From JACVRW01 sp963733885 (GTDB lineage Bacteria > Actinomycetota > Thermoleophilia > Solirubrobacterales > Thermoleophilaceae), in NCBI GenBank assembly GCA_963733885.1, contig CAVTES010000009.1:310001-374000 (forward strand): a stretch of 64,000 bases of DNA, written 5' to 3'. Below are positions 28,511 to 37,432 of this stretch, one piece after another. A model generated the notes under the pieces. That model ran no database searches. It worked only from the letters and a program-made list of their open reading frames with translations, and was not told where the DNA came from. The position numbers and the translations under genes are program-made. The stretch's first letter is position 1. Each line of letters begins with the position of its first letter.

Positions 28511-29005
28511 ATGACGCAACCGGGCGATGACGATCGCAACCTTGAGCTGGAGAGGGCCGTTCAGCTGGCCTACGGCGCCGTGGACCAGCGCGACCGGACG
28601 ATCGCCGAGGTGCGCACGTACCTCGAGCGCAAGCGGGTGGAGCCGGACGCGATCGCCGACGCGGTCGAGGAGCTGACCGCCGCCGGCGCCCTGGACGACG
28701 CCCGCTTCACGCGCCGCTTCGCCGGGGACAAGCGCGAGCTGGAGCTCTGGGGCTCCGAGCGGATCGCCCGGGACCTGCATCGCCGCGGCATCGCGCCGGA
28801 CTTGATCGAGCGGGTCCTGTCCGACCACAGCCGCGAGGCCGAGCTCGCCAGTGCCCTAGTGCTGCTCGACCAGCGGGTGCCGACGCCCCGCGACGACCGC
28901 GATCGGGACCGCGCCTGGCGGATCCTCGTCCGTCGCGGGTACGACAGGGAGCTCGCCTACGAGGCTGTTCGCCGGCACGAGAACGGCGGGCGCCGGGCGG
29001 CCTGA
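28511..29005 (+). CDS. recX: Regulatory protein RecX
   Basis: A 164-residue all-helical protein made of three tandem three-helix repeats. DQRDRTIAEVRTYLERK, GALDDARFTRRFAGDK and a final RAWRILVRRGYDRELAYEA mark the repeats. RecX inhibits or modulates RecA filaments. It follows recA by about 107 bp. The gap contains a GTCACCC/GGGTGAC palindrome around 28425-28441 that may attenuate transcription between the two genes. The ATG at 28511 is consistent with the family. Confidence 0.9.
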   Translation: MTQPGDDDRNLELERAVQLAYGAVDQRDRTIAEVRTYLERKRVEPDAIADAVEELTAAGALDDARFTRRFAGDKRELELWGSERIARDLHRRGIAPDLIERVLSDHSREAELASALVLLDQRVPTPRDDRDRDRAWRILVRRGYDRELAYEAVRRHENGGRRAA

Positions 29006-29028
29006 GGCCACCGCGTGGGCGCGCATCG

Positions 29029-29538
29029 CTACGCCGTGTCCGGCGGTGGCCCCACGTCGAGGCCGTGCTCCGCGGCGAGCCGCGGAACGGATGCGAAGTC
29101 CATCTCCAGGCCGTACCGCTCGGCCAGCGCGGCGAGCCCGTCCAGGTCGGGCGGACCGGCGGCCGAGAACAGCGACGCCGACTCGGCGAAGTAGCGCTCG
29201 AAGCCGGCCGGTGAGATGACCTCAAGGAGGCGCGCGGGCTCGTCGGTTGCGTTCCAAAAGGCGTGTGGAACGCCGCGGGGTTTGAGGACCAGGTCGCCGG
29301 CGGTGCCGTCGAGAACCTCGTCGCCGATGAGCAGCCCGACCCGACCTTGGAGGACATAGGAGTACTCGTCCTCACGCGAGTGGGTGTGGATGGGGGAGCC
29401 CGGCGTGCGCGGCGCCATCGGATGCTCGACAAATGAGAACCCCCCGCCGGTCTGCTCCGCGTCGAGCATGAAGCGGGCGCCGAGACCACCGATGTCGACC
29501 AGGTGCCCCTCGTCGGGGGCAAGAACGTGCGCAGGCAT
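29029..29538 (-). CDS. Cupin-domain protein
   Basis: A 169-residue small-molecule-binding barrel. Cupin motif 1 is PIHTHSREDEYSYVLQG, which holds the His/His/Glu metal ligands. Motif 2 is GDLVLKPRGVPHAFWN with the final His. A C-terminal helical extension (about 115-169) follows. Substrate is unknown; relatives include quercetinase-like and sugar-isomerase-like proteins. It stands alone on the minus strand between recX and rny and is not obviously part of an operon. Confidence 0.85.
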   Translation of the reverse strand: MPAHVLAPDEGHLVDIGGLGARFMLDAEQTGGGFSFVEHPMAPRTPGSPIHTHSREDEYSYVLQGRVGLLIGDEVLDGTAGDLVLKPRGVPHAFWNATDEPARLLEVISPAGFERYFAESASLFSAAGPPDLDGLAALAERYGLEMDFASVPRLAAEHGLDVGPPPDTA

Positions 29539-29797
29539 TGCGCCACCTAGCCACGCCGCGCCCTCTGGGTTGTCACGGGACGGGCGCGGGGTTAACCTCC
29601 TGTGAAGCGGCCTCCTGGCCGCCCTGAGATCGAAATACCAGCAAATCGGCTTCTTTTCGCGGATGAATGCACCTGAGCTAACTGGAGGGAGTGCTCGGGA
29701 GGGTCCTTAGAGCTGCACCTGCGCGCGCCCTGCCCCGGCGCGCGTTCCGCTTGAGGGGGGCCGAACGGCGCGTTCGCGCCGGGAGGAGACACCCAAA

Positions 29798-31294
29798 ATG
29801 GAGATCGTGTTGGCGGCGCTGGTTGCGGCAGCAGTCGCCGTGGCTGTGGCGCTGCTCCTGCAGCGACCTCGGGCGGCGCCGACCGCCGCCGGGCCGCTCG
29901 TGGCACCCGAACGGCGCGAGGGCGCCCATCCCGGCGCGCCGGCTCCCGCCGGCGCCGGGAGCGAGGAGATGGAGGACGAGCTTCGGGCCCGCCGCTCCGA
30001 GCTCGCGCGCCTGGAGGAGCGCCTGCGGTCCAAGGAGAGCTCGCTCGAGCTCCACGGCCAGCGGCTGGACGAGCGCGAACGCTCGCTCGACGACCGGCAG
30101 CGCAACCTCGAGCACGCACGGGAGGAGCTGAAGGCCGGCAAGCGCGACCACCTCCGAGAGCTCGAGCGCGTGGCCGGCCTGAGCGCCGGCCAGGCGAAGC
30201 ACGTCATGATGCGCGAGCTCGAGGACGAGCTGCGGCATGAGAGCGCCCGTCTGATCCGCCAGGTGGAGGAGGAGACCCGCCACGACGCCGACCGCCGCGC
30301 CCGCAGCATCCTCGCTGCCGTCATGCAGCGCGTGGCGTCGAGTCACTCCGTCGAGACGACCGTCTCCGTCGTCGAGCTGAAGTCGGACGAGCTGAAGGGC
30401 CGGATCATAGGCCGCGAGGGGCGCAACATCCGCGCCCTGGAGACACTGACGGGGATCGATTTCATCATCGACGACACCCCCGGCGCGGTCCTGCTGTCGG
30501 GGTTCGACGGCGTGCGGCGCGAGATCGCACGCCTCACGCTCGAGAAGCTGCTCCAGGACGGGCGCATCCACCCGGCCCGCATCGAGGAGGCCTTCCACCA
30601 GGCCAAGTCGGAGATCGACCAGCACGTGGTGGTGGTGGGAGAGCAGGCGGTGTTCGAAGCCAACATCGGATCGGTGCATCCCGAGCTGGTGAAGCTGCTC
30701 GGGAGGCTTCGGTTCCGGACGAGCTACGGCCAGAACGTCCTGCACCACTCGGTCGAGTGCGCGCGACTGGCCGGGATGCTCGCCTCGGAGCTGGGCGCCG
30801 ATCCGCGCGTGGCCGCGCGCGCTGCTCTGCTTCACGACATCGGGAAAGCGGTGTCGCACGAGACGGAGGGCCCGCACGCGCTCGTCGGCGGGGAGCTGGC
30901 GCGGCGCTACAAGGAGTCGGAAGCGGTCGCCCACGCCATGGAGGCCCACCACAACGAGGTCGAGCTCCAGACCGTCGAGGCGGTGATCGTGCAGATCGTC
31001 GACGCGCTGTCCGGCGCGCGGCCGGGCGCGCGGGGCGAGTCGCTGGAGCACTACGTGAAGCGCCTCCACGAGCTGGAGGCGATCGCAACGCGGCACGAGG
31101 GCGTCGACAAGGTCTACGCCATGCACGCCGGGCGCGAGATCCGCGTGATCGTCCACCCGGACGAGATCGACGACGACGCCGCCTCGCTGCTGTCGCACCA
31201 GATCGCCCGCGAGGTCGAGAAGGAGCTCGAGTACCCCGGCCAGATCAAGGTCACGGTGATCCGCGAGAGCCGCGCCACCGACTACGCGAAATGA
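29798..31294 (+). CDS. rny: Ribonuclease Y
   Basis: A 498-residue membrane-anchored endoribonuclease. An N-terminal transmembrane segment (about 3-22) is followed by a long coiled coil to about residue 190, then a KH domain (GRIIGREGRNIRALE), then an HD domain with ALLHDIGKAV and EAHHNEVEL as metal ligands. RNase Y starts mRNA decay, partnering PNPase and RNase J. GGGAGGAG lies 10 bp before the ATG at 29798. The stop overlaps the next gene by 4 bp. Full length. Confidence 0.96.
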   Translation: MEIVLAALVAAAVAVAVALLLQRPRAAPTAAGPLVAPERREGAHPGAPAPAGAGSEEMEDELRARRSELARLEERLRSKESSLELHGQRLDERERSLDDRQRNLEHAREELKAGKRDHLRELERVAGLSAGQAKHVMMRELEDELRHESARLIRQVEEETRHDADRRARSILAAVMQRVASSHSVETTVSVVELKSDELKGRIIGREGRNIRALETLTGIDFIIDDTPGAVLLSGFDGVRREIARLTLEKLLQDGRIHPARIEEAFHQAKSEIDQHVVVVGEQAVFEANIGSVHPELVKLLGRLRFRTSYGQNVLHHSVECARLAGMLASELGADPRVAARAALLHDIGKAVSHETEGPHALVGGELARRYKESEAVAHAMEAHHNEVELQTVEAVIVQIVDALSGARPGARGESLEHYVKRLHELEAIATRHEGVDKVYAMHAGREIRVIVHPDEIDDDAASLLSHQIAREVEKELEYPGQIKVTVIRESRATDYAK

Positions 31295-31821
31295 GGCGTT
31301 TCCTCGCCTGGCGCGGCCTCGACGAGTGGCGCGCCGAGGGGTGCACGATCGAGCGCGGGGACCACGGGCTGCGCGCGGTCGGCGTGCAGCTGGGAGCCTC
31401 GTACCAGCTCGACTACGGCCTCGAGACCGGCCCGGAGCTGTTCACCCGACGGCTCGTGGTCACCGTGAAGGACGCCGACGGGGAGCGCGGCGTGCTGCTC
31501 GAGCGCTCGGAGGAGGACGGCGCCTGGACCGCGAACGACGAGCCACTGCCGCACGTGGAGGGGGCCCTCGACATCGACCTTGCCCTGTCCCCGCTGACCA
31601 ACTACATGCCCGCGGCACGCCTGGGCGGCGAGCCGGCCGACCACCAGATGGCATGGCTTGACGTGCCGAGCCTCGAGCTCACCCGCGCCCGGCAGCGCTA
31701 CGAGCCGATCGACGCGCGGCACGTGCGTTTCATCGACCTCGATAGCGGCTTCACCGCGGAGCTCGACCTGGATGCCGACGGCTTCGTGCTGCACTACCCG
31801 GAGCTGGCGGAGCGCGCCTGA
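31291..31821 (+). CDS. Putative glycolipid-binding domain protein
   Basis: A 176-residue protein resembling the putative glycolipid-binding family (PF06475/DUF1089): WRGLDEWRAEGCTIERG at the N-terminus, VQLGASYQLDYGLE and LTNYMPAARLG in the body. It is an all-beta fold with lipocalin-like pocket in the family; the biological ligand is unknown. The ATG overlaps the rny stop by 4 bp. It is followed by a repeat tract. Confidence 0.8.
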   Translation: MRRFLAWRGLDEWRAEGCTIERGDHGLRAVGVQLGASYQLDYGLETGPELFTRRLVVTVKDADGERGVLLERSEEDGAWTANDEPLPHVEGALDIDLALSPLTNYMPAARLGGEPADHQMAWLDVPSLELTRARQRYEPIDARHVRFIDLDSGFTAELDLDADGFVLHYPELAERA

Positions 31822-31945
31822 GCGATCCGCGCCGGACGCAGCTCCGCGCCGGACGCGACTCCGCGCGCCCTCGGTCGAGCCGAGCGCTTGCCGCTGGGCC
31901 CGAGCCGAGCGCTTGCGGCTGGGCCCGAGCCGAGCGCTTGCGGCC
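31821..31945 (+). repeat. Intergenic repeat with a 25-bp tandem array
   Basis: Directly after the preceding stop comes AGCGATCCGCGC, then two copies of TCCGCGCCGGACGC, then a 25-bp unit repeated 2.8 times (31876-31900, 31901-31925, 31926-31945), core CGAGCCGAGCGCTTGCGG. The same start and core recur at 43901-43939 downstream of hflX. Position after stop codons and partial dyad symmetry (AGCGCT) suggest a dispersed REP-like or terminator element. Confidence 0.8.
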
Positions 31946-31968
31946 AAGCGCACTATCCTCGGCCTCGC

Positions 31969-33288
31969 ATGAAGACGTATCACCTGACCACCTTCGGGTG
32001 CCAGATGAACGAGCACGACTCCGAGCGGATGAAGGGCATGCTCGACTCGCTCGGCTACCGCGAGGCGGGCGAGCGCAGCGACGCAGAACTCATCCTTTTC
32101 AACACCTGCTCGATCCGCGAGAAGGCGGACAACCGGTTGGTCGGCCACCTGGGCGAGGCGAAGCGCCTCAAGGCCGAGGATCCGACCCGCGTGATCGGGA
32201 TCGGCGGTTGCTGGTCCCAGTCGATGAAGGAGCGGGTGTTCGAGCTGTTCCCGTTCGTGGACGTCGCCTTCGGCCCGGGCCAGGTGCATCGCCTGGCGGA
32301 ATTCCTGACGAGCGACAGCCTGAGCGCCCAGGGCTACTTCGAGTTCGAGGGGTTCACGGGCCACCTGCCGATGAAGCGCGAGCGCGAGTTCCAGGCTTGG
32401 GTGCAGATCTCGGTGGGATGCAACTGTGTGTGCTCCTACTGCATCGTGCCCTCCACCCGCGGGCGCGAAGTGTCGCGCCCGGCGGCGGAGATCGTGGAGG
32501 AGGTGGAGCGCCTCGCGGCCGACGGCGTTCGCGAGGTCACGCTGCTCGGCCAGAACGTCTGCTCCTACGGCCGCGACCTCCCGAGGGGGGCGAAGACCTC
32601 GTTCGCCGAGCTTCTCTCCATGATCGACGCTGTCGACGGACTGGAGCGCATCCGGTACACGAGTCCACATCCAAAGGACATACGCGAGGACGTGATCGGC
32701 GCCCATGCCGAGCTGCCGAGCGTGTGCGAGCACATCCACCTGCCGCTCCAGTCGGGGTCGTCGCGCGTGCTGAAGGCGATGCGCCGCACCTACAACCGCG
32801 AGCGCTACCTCGACCGGGTGGCGATGATCCGCGAGCTGGTGCCCGACTGCGCGCTCACCACCGACATCATCGTCGGCTTCCCCGGTGAGACAGAGGCCGA
32901 CTTCGAGGAGACGATGGAGGTCGTGGAGCAGGTGCGGTACGACTCGGCCTTCACGTTCATCTTCTCGCCCCGGCGCGGCACGCTCGCGGCGGAGCTCGAC
33001 GATGACCTGTCGCACGAGGTAAAGCGCGAGCGAATGGAGCGGCTGGTTGCCGCCGTGCAGCGGCACGCGACCGAGCGGGCCCAGCGCTTCGTGGGCCGGA
33101 CCATGGAGGTCCTGGTAGAAGGCCCGTCGCGTACGGACCCGGCGAAGCTGCGCGGACGGATCCGGCACAACAAGACCGTGAACTTCGCCGGAATGGCGTC
33201 GCCAGGCGAGCTCGCCGAGGTGGAGATCGCCTCGGCCACGAGTACGACGCTGGCCGGCGAGGAGTCGCTGGTGGCGCGGCTCGTCTAG
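31969..33288 (+). CDS. miaB: tRNA-2-methylthio-N6-isopentenyladenosine synthase MiaB
   Basis: A 439-residue radical-SAM methylthiotransferase. The N-terminal UPF0004 domain has three Cys for one Fe-S cluster (TFGCQMNEHD; NTCSIREKA; GGCWSQ). The radical SAM motif is VGCNCVCSYCIVPSTRGRE. A TRAM domain ends the protein (TMEVLVEGPS). It adds methylthio to i6A37 of tRNA, after MiaA. The GGCWSQ Cys is retained although the neighbourhood differs from the usual GCYAQ. The start ATG at 31969 follows the repeat tract. Confidence 0.95.
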   Translation: MKTYHLTTFGCQMNEHDSERMKGMLDSLGYREAGERSDAELILFNTCSIREKADNRLVGHLGEAKRLKAEDPTRVIGIGGCWSQSMKERVFELFPFVDVAFGPGQVHRLAEFLTSDSLSAQGYFEFEGFTGHLPMKREREFQAWVQISVGCNCVCSYCIVPSTRGREVSRPAAEIVEEVERLAADGVREVTLLGQNVCSYGRDLPRGAKTSFAELLSMIDAVDGLERIRYTSPHPKDIREDVIGAHAELPSVCEHIHLPLQSGSSRVLKAMRRTYNRERYLDRVAMIRELVPDCALTTDIIVGFPGETEADFEETMEVVEQVRYDSAFTFIFSPRRGTLAAELDDDLSHEVKRERMERLVAAVQRHATERAQRFVGRTMEVLVEGPSRTDPAKLRGRIRHNKTVNFAGMASPGELAEVEIASATSTTLAGEESLVARLV

Positions 33289-33614
33289 TGACCTGAGTCG
33301 TCAGGTCGCGCGCAGCTTCCCGGCGTTTGGACGCGCCTGGCCGCTCGGAAGCTGACGCCGAACTTCCGCCTCAGGTCTGCACGACAGGCCGCGCACCACG
33401 ACCATTCGCGCACGCACACCAAAGCGCCCCTCAAGCCTCGACCGCAACCACTTCCTGTCCGCCGTCAACGGCTATGGATCCAGCGCGCGGAGCGCGGACG
33501 CGGTGGTGCTGGAGCGGCTCGCCACCTTCAACCCGCGCATGCGTTGACAACTGGTGTCAAGCGCGAACGGCGGCGGCGAAAGGCTGTGCGGCGGCCCCCG
33601 AACCGGTCACGGGG
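33289..33614. other. Gene-free stretch with a possible coding remnant
   Basis: Between miaB and the downstream lipoprotein gene there is no intact gene. A short plus-strand frame ending at about 33546 reads like protein (DRNHFLSAVNGYGSS, then ADAVVLERLATFNPRMR), but it has no beginning and I do not recognise it. It may be the tail of a lost gene. No terminator or RNA gene was seen. Confidence 0.4.
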
Positions 33615-34502
33615 CTAGCCCCGCAGAATGTCGCGCAGGTCGGCGAGCGCAGCCCGGGCCTCGATCAGCCCGCCCGGACCCCACCATGTGGCCAGATCCA
33701 CGTCCGCCTCCTCGGCGCGGCCGTCCGCGTTCAGCTGCACCTTCTCCAACTGCGGCTGCGAGACGAGCACGAGGTCGGCGCGGGCGAGTGAGCCGACCTG
33801 CCGGAGACCCACGTCGGCGAGGATCGTGCCGGCGAAAGAGTCGCGTGGAGCGAGCCCCCAGCCGTCCTCCGTAGGCCTCGCGACAGCCACCCGGGGGGCT
33901 CCTTCCACGACCGCGCGCACTCTGGACACCCGGCGGTCGTAGTCGGTGAGGAGCCCCTCCGCGTCGTTGGTGCGGCCCAGTGCCTCGCCCATCAGGCGCA
34001 GATTCAGCTTCCACCTGCCGCTGCCGGGTTCGACGATGACCGTCGGGGCGATAAGGCTCAGGCCCTCGAAGAGAGCGCCCTGGCGGCCGACGATCAGGTC
34101 CGGCCGGGCCTTCCGAACCGCCGTCAGCTCGCCGGCGGCGACCGGCTGGATCGTCTCGACCCCGGCCGCCGGACCGCGCAGGTACGCAGGCAGTCTGTCG
34201 CCGGGCACCACGGCCACCACCGGGCGCACGCCGAGCGCCAGCGTGTCGTCGAGCGTGTCAAGCGTGAGCGTGGCAACGCGCTCGGCCTGGCCCGGCACCT
34301 TCGACTCACCCTTCACGTGCTGCACCTTCAGCGGGCGCGCGGTCTCCTTACGCTCGTCGAAGCCGGACTCCTGGCAGCCGAGCGCGAGCGCGGCCAGGGC
34401 CGCGAGCAGAAGAAGGATGAGGACCGGCACGGCAGGTATTAGTAGCGATCGTGCAGGCAGCAGGCGTTTTCTGCTCTGGAAGAGGCTTTGCCACCGATCC
34501 AC
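33615..34502 (-). CDS. Periplasmic-binding lipoprotein of an iron-siderophore ABC system
   Basis: Up to 295 residues. The lipobox LAALALGC (about residue 43) is preceded by a hydrophobic stretch. The body has ERVATLTLDTLDDTLALGV, KARPDLIVGRQGALFEGL and TDYDRRVSRV, as in FecB/BtuF-type solute-binding proteins for siderophores. No permease or ATPase gene is adjacent, so it is an orphan component. The N-terminal 25 residues run across a 20-bp repeat (34436-34455), so the natural start may have been changed by a rearrangement; a GTG just inside gives a shorter signal peptide. Confidence 0.8.
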   Translation of the reverse strand: MDRWQSLFQSRKRLLPARSLLIPAVPVLILLLLAALAALALGCQESGFDERKETARPLKVQHVKGESKVPGQAERVATLTLDTLDDTLALGVRPVVAVVPGDRLPAYLRGPAAGVETIQPVAAGELTAVRKARPDLIVGRQGALFEGLSLIAPTVIVEPGSGRWKLNLRLMGEALGRTNDAEGLLTDYDRRVSRVRAVVEGAPRVAVARPTEDGWGLAPRDSFAGTILADVGLRQVGSLARADLVLVSQPQLEKVQLNADGRAEEADVDLATWWGPGGLIEARAALADLRDILRG

Positions 34503-34637
34503 AGGCCGGATTGCAAACGGATTGCAAACGAGCGCTTCGAGTCAGTGCAAGCTAAGCCGCCGCGCCGGACGCGTCGTCGCCTACCCGCCGTCCTGGCGTC
34601 GGCCGCGAGGGGGCGGCTCGTCGAGTCGGGCTGACGC

Positions 34638-36050
34638 TCATCCGGATGGCGCATCGCGGCGTCGCGAGCCGAAACGAGCGCCCAGCAGGCCGGCGGTCAC
34701 GAACAGAAGCCCGAGCGCCGCGGACCGAGCTAGGCCCCCGTCGTGCCGGACAGGTTCGCTGCCGCCTTGACCGGTGAGGGACACGACTGTCACACCCGTG
34801 AACACGGCCGAGATGATGTACATGATCACTGCCTCTCCGCGGCGCGAGGCGGTGACGGCGAACCATGCCGCCACCAGGGTGGCGCCGACGAGGGTGCTCG
34901 ATGGCGTGAGGGCGGCATCGACGACAGATCCGGCCAAGAACAGCGTGACCGGAGGCCACCACGATCGTTCCCGCCAGCCAACCCGGCGCGCGGCTCCACC
35001 GGCCAGCGCCAGACAGAACCACAGCGCGGCGGCAACGAACAGACCGGCACGCGCATCATCGATCGCCCCCGCAGTATCGCTCGTCGCAGGCGAGTTGCCG
35101 CCACCCGCCATGAGGAAGTACGCGTCGGTCTGGCGACTCATGATCGTCCGCCAGCCGTCCTGGGAATTGCTCGGCCGACTCCACGCCGAGAGAGTCACGG
35201 CTCGCCTCAGGCCCAGCGATGCCGAAGCAGGGACCCGCACCGCCTGCCCGTTGCCGTCGAACCGCAAGGCGCTACCGAACCGGCCCCGGGTCGTCCACGT
35301 GGCTCCGATGATCTCGCCGGTGTTGCCCTTGCCGGAGAGATCAGCCGCCACCGTTCCGGAGCCGGTGTCGAAGGCATACGCCGCAACGAGGCCAGCGGCA
35401 GGAGAGGTCCCGGCTCTCCGGATCGGCGTCGACATCTCGGCCCGAACCTCGGAAGGCCTCAAGGCACGGTCGTAGACACGCACGTCGTCGATTACGCCCT
35501 GGAAGTACTCCCCGTAGGGACGGTTGCCACCGATCCACAGGGGGTCGTCGGTCCCCAGGATCGTGCCGGTGAGAGCTCGGCTTGACACCTGACTGCCGTT
35601 CACATAGAGCCGCAGCGTCGTTCCGTCGTAGGTCACCGCCAAGTGCGTCCAGCGGTCCACGGGGTCCGCCTGTCGCCCATCGGTGTGCTGAGCGGTCCTG
35701 CCGTCGAAAGTCCCGCCTCCCGCTGGTAACAGCGCCTCGCCGTCGGACCTGTCGATGAAGGCGGCACCGAGCAGGAGCAGCGTCCCGAGCAGTACGGCTG
35801 ACCCGGCGAGCGCCCAGCGACCAGCCGGCCCCCTCGCCCTGGGTCTGCCCTCCCTCGCCCAGCCATGTCCGATCGCAACTGCGAGCCCGAGCAACGGGAG
35901 CGCCGGGAGATCTCCGGCGTCGATGCCGTGGCCTTCAGACAGTGACAGGATGACCGGCCCGTGCCATGGCTCCCACAGGAACATTCCGCAGGCGGCAGCG
36001 AGAAGCAGCGCGACCACGATCAAGGCGCCGCGGCTTCTGTGGCGGGTCAT
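34638..36050 (-). CDS. Membrane protein with LamG/concanavalin-like domains
   Basis: A 470-residue protein. Two to three N-terminal helices (about 8-28, 50-62, 80-100) are followed by a LamG-like half domain (WTHLAVTYDGTTLRLYVNG, IDDVRVYDRAL) and a second one (GLVAAYAFDTGSGTVAADLS, FGSALRFDGNGQAVRV). The C-terminus has further hydrophobic helices. The first LamG module lacks its beginning, which looks like a deletion or fusion. Base composition is a little less GC-rich than nearby core genes. Flanking 20-bp repeats suggest acquisition. Role unknown; carbohydrate or surface binding is possible. Confidence 0.65.
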   Translation of the reverse strand: MTRHRSRGALIVVALLLAAACGMFLWEPWHGPVILSLSEGHGIDAGDLPALPLLGLAVAIGHGWAREGRPRARGPAGRWALAGSAVLLGTLLLLGAAFIDRSDGEALLPAGGGTFDGRTAQHTDGRQADPVDRWTHLAVTYDGTTLRLYVNGSQVSSRALTGTILGTDDPLWIGGNRPYGEYFQGVIDDVRVYDRALRPSEVRAEMSTPIRRAGTSPAAGLVAAYAFDTGSGTVAADLSGKGNTGEIIGATWTTRGRFGSALRFDGNGQAVRVPASASLGLRRAVTLSAWSRPSNSQDGWRTIMSRQTDAYFLMAGGGNSPATSDTAGAIDDARAGLFVAAALWFCLALAGGAARRVGWRERSWWPPVTLFLAGSVVDAALTPSSTLVGATLVAAWFAVTASRRGEAVIMYIISAVFTGVTVVSLTGQGGSEPVRHDGGLARSAALGLLFVTAGLLGARFGSRRRDAPSG

Positions 36051-36387
36051 CGAACTCGTGTCGTCACCGAAGGCCTATTGGACCCGACTCGGGTCGCGGG
36101 CTTACGATCCGCTTCCAGTTCCCTCTTCACGTTCCTTCATGCAACGTCGAGCGCCCGCTAGGACTCGCGAGAGCGGCGCGCTCTCTCGACTGATTCACGG
36201 CTGCCCGGTGCGCGCCTGACAGCCCGGATGTCGGACCGCCGCAGAGCCCGCCGAGCAGCCTGGTGCGGGACATCCAGACCGCCCAGGAGCGGCTACGCGA
36301 GGCCGACTCAGGCCGGGCGGGGCAACCGCGGCGGACTGGCTCCTTGGCGTTGGCTGCAAACGGATTGCAAACGAACCTGCCGCGCCG

Positions 36388-36477
36388 GCGTCACCAACCG
36401 CCACGGCCGCCGCGTTGCGTATCGGTTTCCCTGCAACGCGGCACTTCCCGGCACGGCGCGTCACCAGCCGCCACGGC
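36388..36477 (+). repeat. Direct repeat plus hairpin upstream of miaA
   Basis: GCGTCACCARCCGCCACGGC occurs at 36388-36407 and 36458-36477, 70 bp apart with one mismatch. Between them a 10-bp perfect stem (GCCGCGTTGC at 36409-36418, GCAACGCGGC at 36433-36442) encloses a 14-nt loop. The rest of the 36051-36496 interval holds no gene I can support. The structure sits directly before the miaA start and beside a 20-bp repeat. Confidence 0.7.
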
Positions 36478-36496
36478 GCTTGTATTAGTAGCGATC

Positions 36497-37420
36497 GTGC
36501 ATGTCATCGCCCTGTTCGGCCCCACTGGCGTGGGGAAGACTGCCGTCGCCATCGCGCTGGCCGAGCGGCTGCGCGAGCGAGGTGAGGAACCCCTTGCCGT
36601 GTCGGCCGACGCGCTCCAGGTCTATCGCGGCCTCGAGCTCCTCTCGGGCGCCGCGACGCCGGAGGAGCGCGACCGGCTGGAGCATCGCCTCCTGTCGTTT
36701 CTCGATCCGCGCGACCTCTTCTCGGCCGGCGAGTTCGCCACGCTTGCACACGCGGAGATCGACGGCGCGCTCGAGAAGGGCCGCCGCCCGATCGTGGTGG
36801 GCGGCACGGGCCTCTACCTCCAGGTCGCCCTCACCGATCTGGAGCTGCGCTCGCCGCCCGACCCCGCCGCGCGGGAGCGGATCCAGCGCGAGCTCTCCAC
36901 CCGAGGTCCTGAGGCCTTGCATGAGGAGCTCGCCCGCCGCGCACCCCGCGCCGCGGCGGCGATCGACCCGCGCGACCGGACACGGGTTACCCGGGCCCTC
37001 GAGCTGCTCGAAATGGGGGAGGAGCCGGCCCCCGCCGGCGCGGAGTCGCGGCTCTGGACCGCGCGGCTTCGCCATCCCACGCTGCTCGTAGGTCTCACGA
37101 TGGAGCGCCGGGCGCTCTACGCGCGCATCGACGCGCGCGTAGAGAGGATGGTGGCGGCCGGCACCGCCGCCGAGGTACGCAGGGCCGACGCCGCCGGTGC
37201 CTCGCGCACCGCCCGAGCCGCGCTCGGCTTCGAGGAGCTCCTGCGGGGCGACGTGGAGGCGATGAAGCGGTGCACGCGCAACTACGCAAAGCGGCAGCAG
37301 ACCTGGATGCGCCGCCTCGAGAACGTCCGTGAGGTCAACCTCACTGAACGCTCGGCCGAGCTTGCGGCGGACGAGATCACACATATACTGGCCACGCAGC
37401 CAGGGGAGGCGCAGCTCTGA
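36497..37420 (+). CDS. miaA: tRNA dimethylallyltransferase MiaA
   Basis: About 307 residues. ALFGPTGVGKTAVAIALAE is the P-loop, AVSADALQVYRG carries the conserved Asp, and VVGGTGLYLQVAL and NYAKRQQTWMRR are MiaA signatures. It isopentenylates A37 of tRNAs; MiaB then acts on the product. The GTG at 36497 was chosen because it immediately precedes the family N-terminus HVIALFGPTG. This start lies inside one copy of the 20-bp repeat, so the natural start could have been altered. An isolated pair with miaB interrupted by 3.2 kb. Confidence 0.93.
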   Translation: MHVIALFGPTGVGKTAVAIALAERLRERGEEPLAVSADALQVYRGLELLSGAATPEERDRLEHRLLSFLDPRDLFSAGEFATLAHAEIDGALEKGRRPIVVGGTGLYLQVALTDLELRSPPDPAARERIQRELSTRGPEALHEELARRAPRAAAAIDPRDRTRVTRALELLEMGEEPAPAGAESRLWTARLRHPTLLVGLTMERRALYARIDARVERMVAAGTAAEVRRADAAGASRTARAALGFEELLRGDVEAMKRCTRNYAKRQQTWMRRLENVREVNLTERSAELAADEITHILATQPGEAQL

Positions 37421-37432
37421 TAGGGAGGATCA

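Larger units (their letters stand above)
34436..36501 (+). repeat. Nested pairs of 20-bp direct repeats bordering a 2-kb segment
   Basis: The outer pair is GTATTAGTAGCGATCGTGCA at 34436-34455 and again at 36482-36501. The inner pair is TGCAAACGGATTGCAAACGA at 34512-34531 and 36355-36374. All are identical and in the same orientation, but nested as A-B...B-A. One outer copy lies in the 5' part of the lipoprotein gene; the other overlaps the miaA start. They enclose the LamG gene. A further 18-bp match, TTGCCACCGATCCACAGG, occurs at 34488-34505 and 35524-35541. Confidence 0.85.

Noticed and set aside
29592..31198. Long minus-strand frames opposite rny
   Set aside because: RNase Y has complete KH and HD motifs and a strong ribosome site; the antisense frames are composition shadows.
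33289..33614. tRNA or small RNA gene in the gap after miaB
   Set aside because: No cloverleaf-compatible acceptor stem or T-loop sequence was found on either strand.
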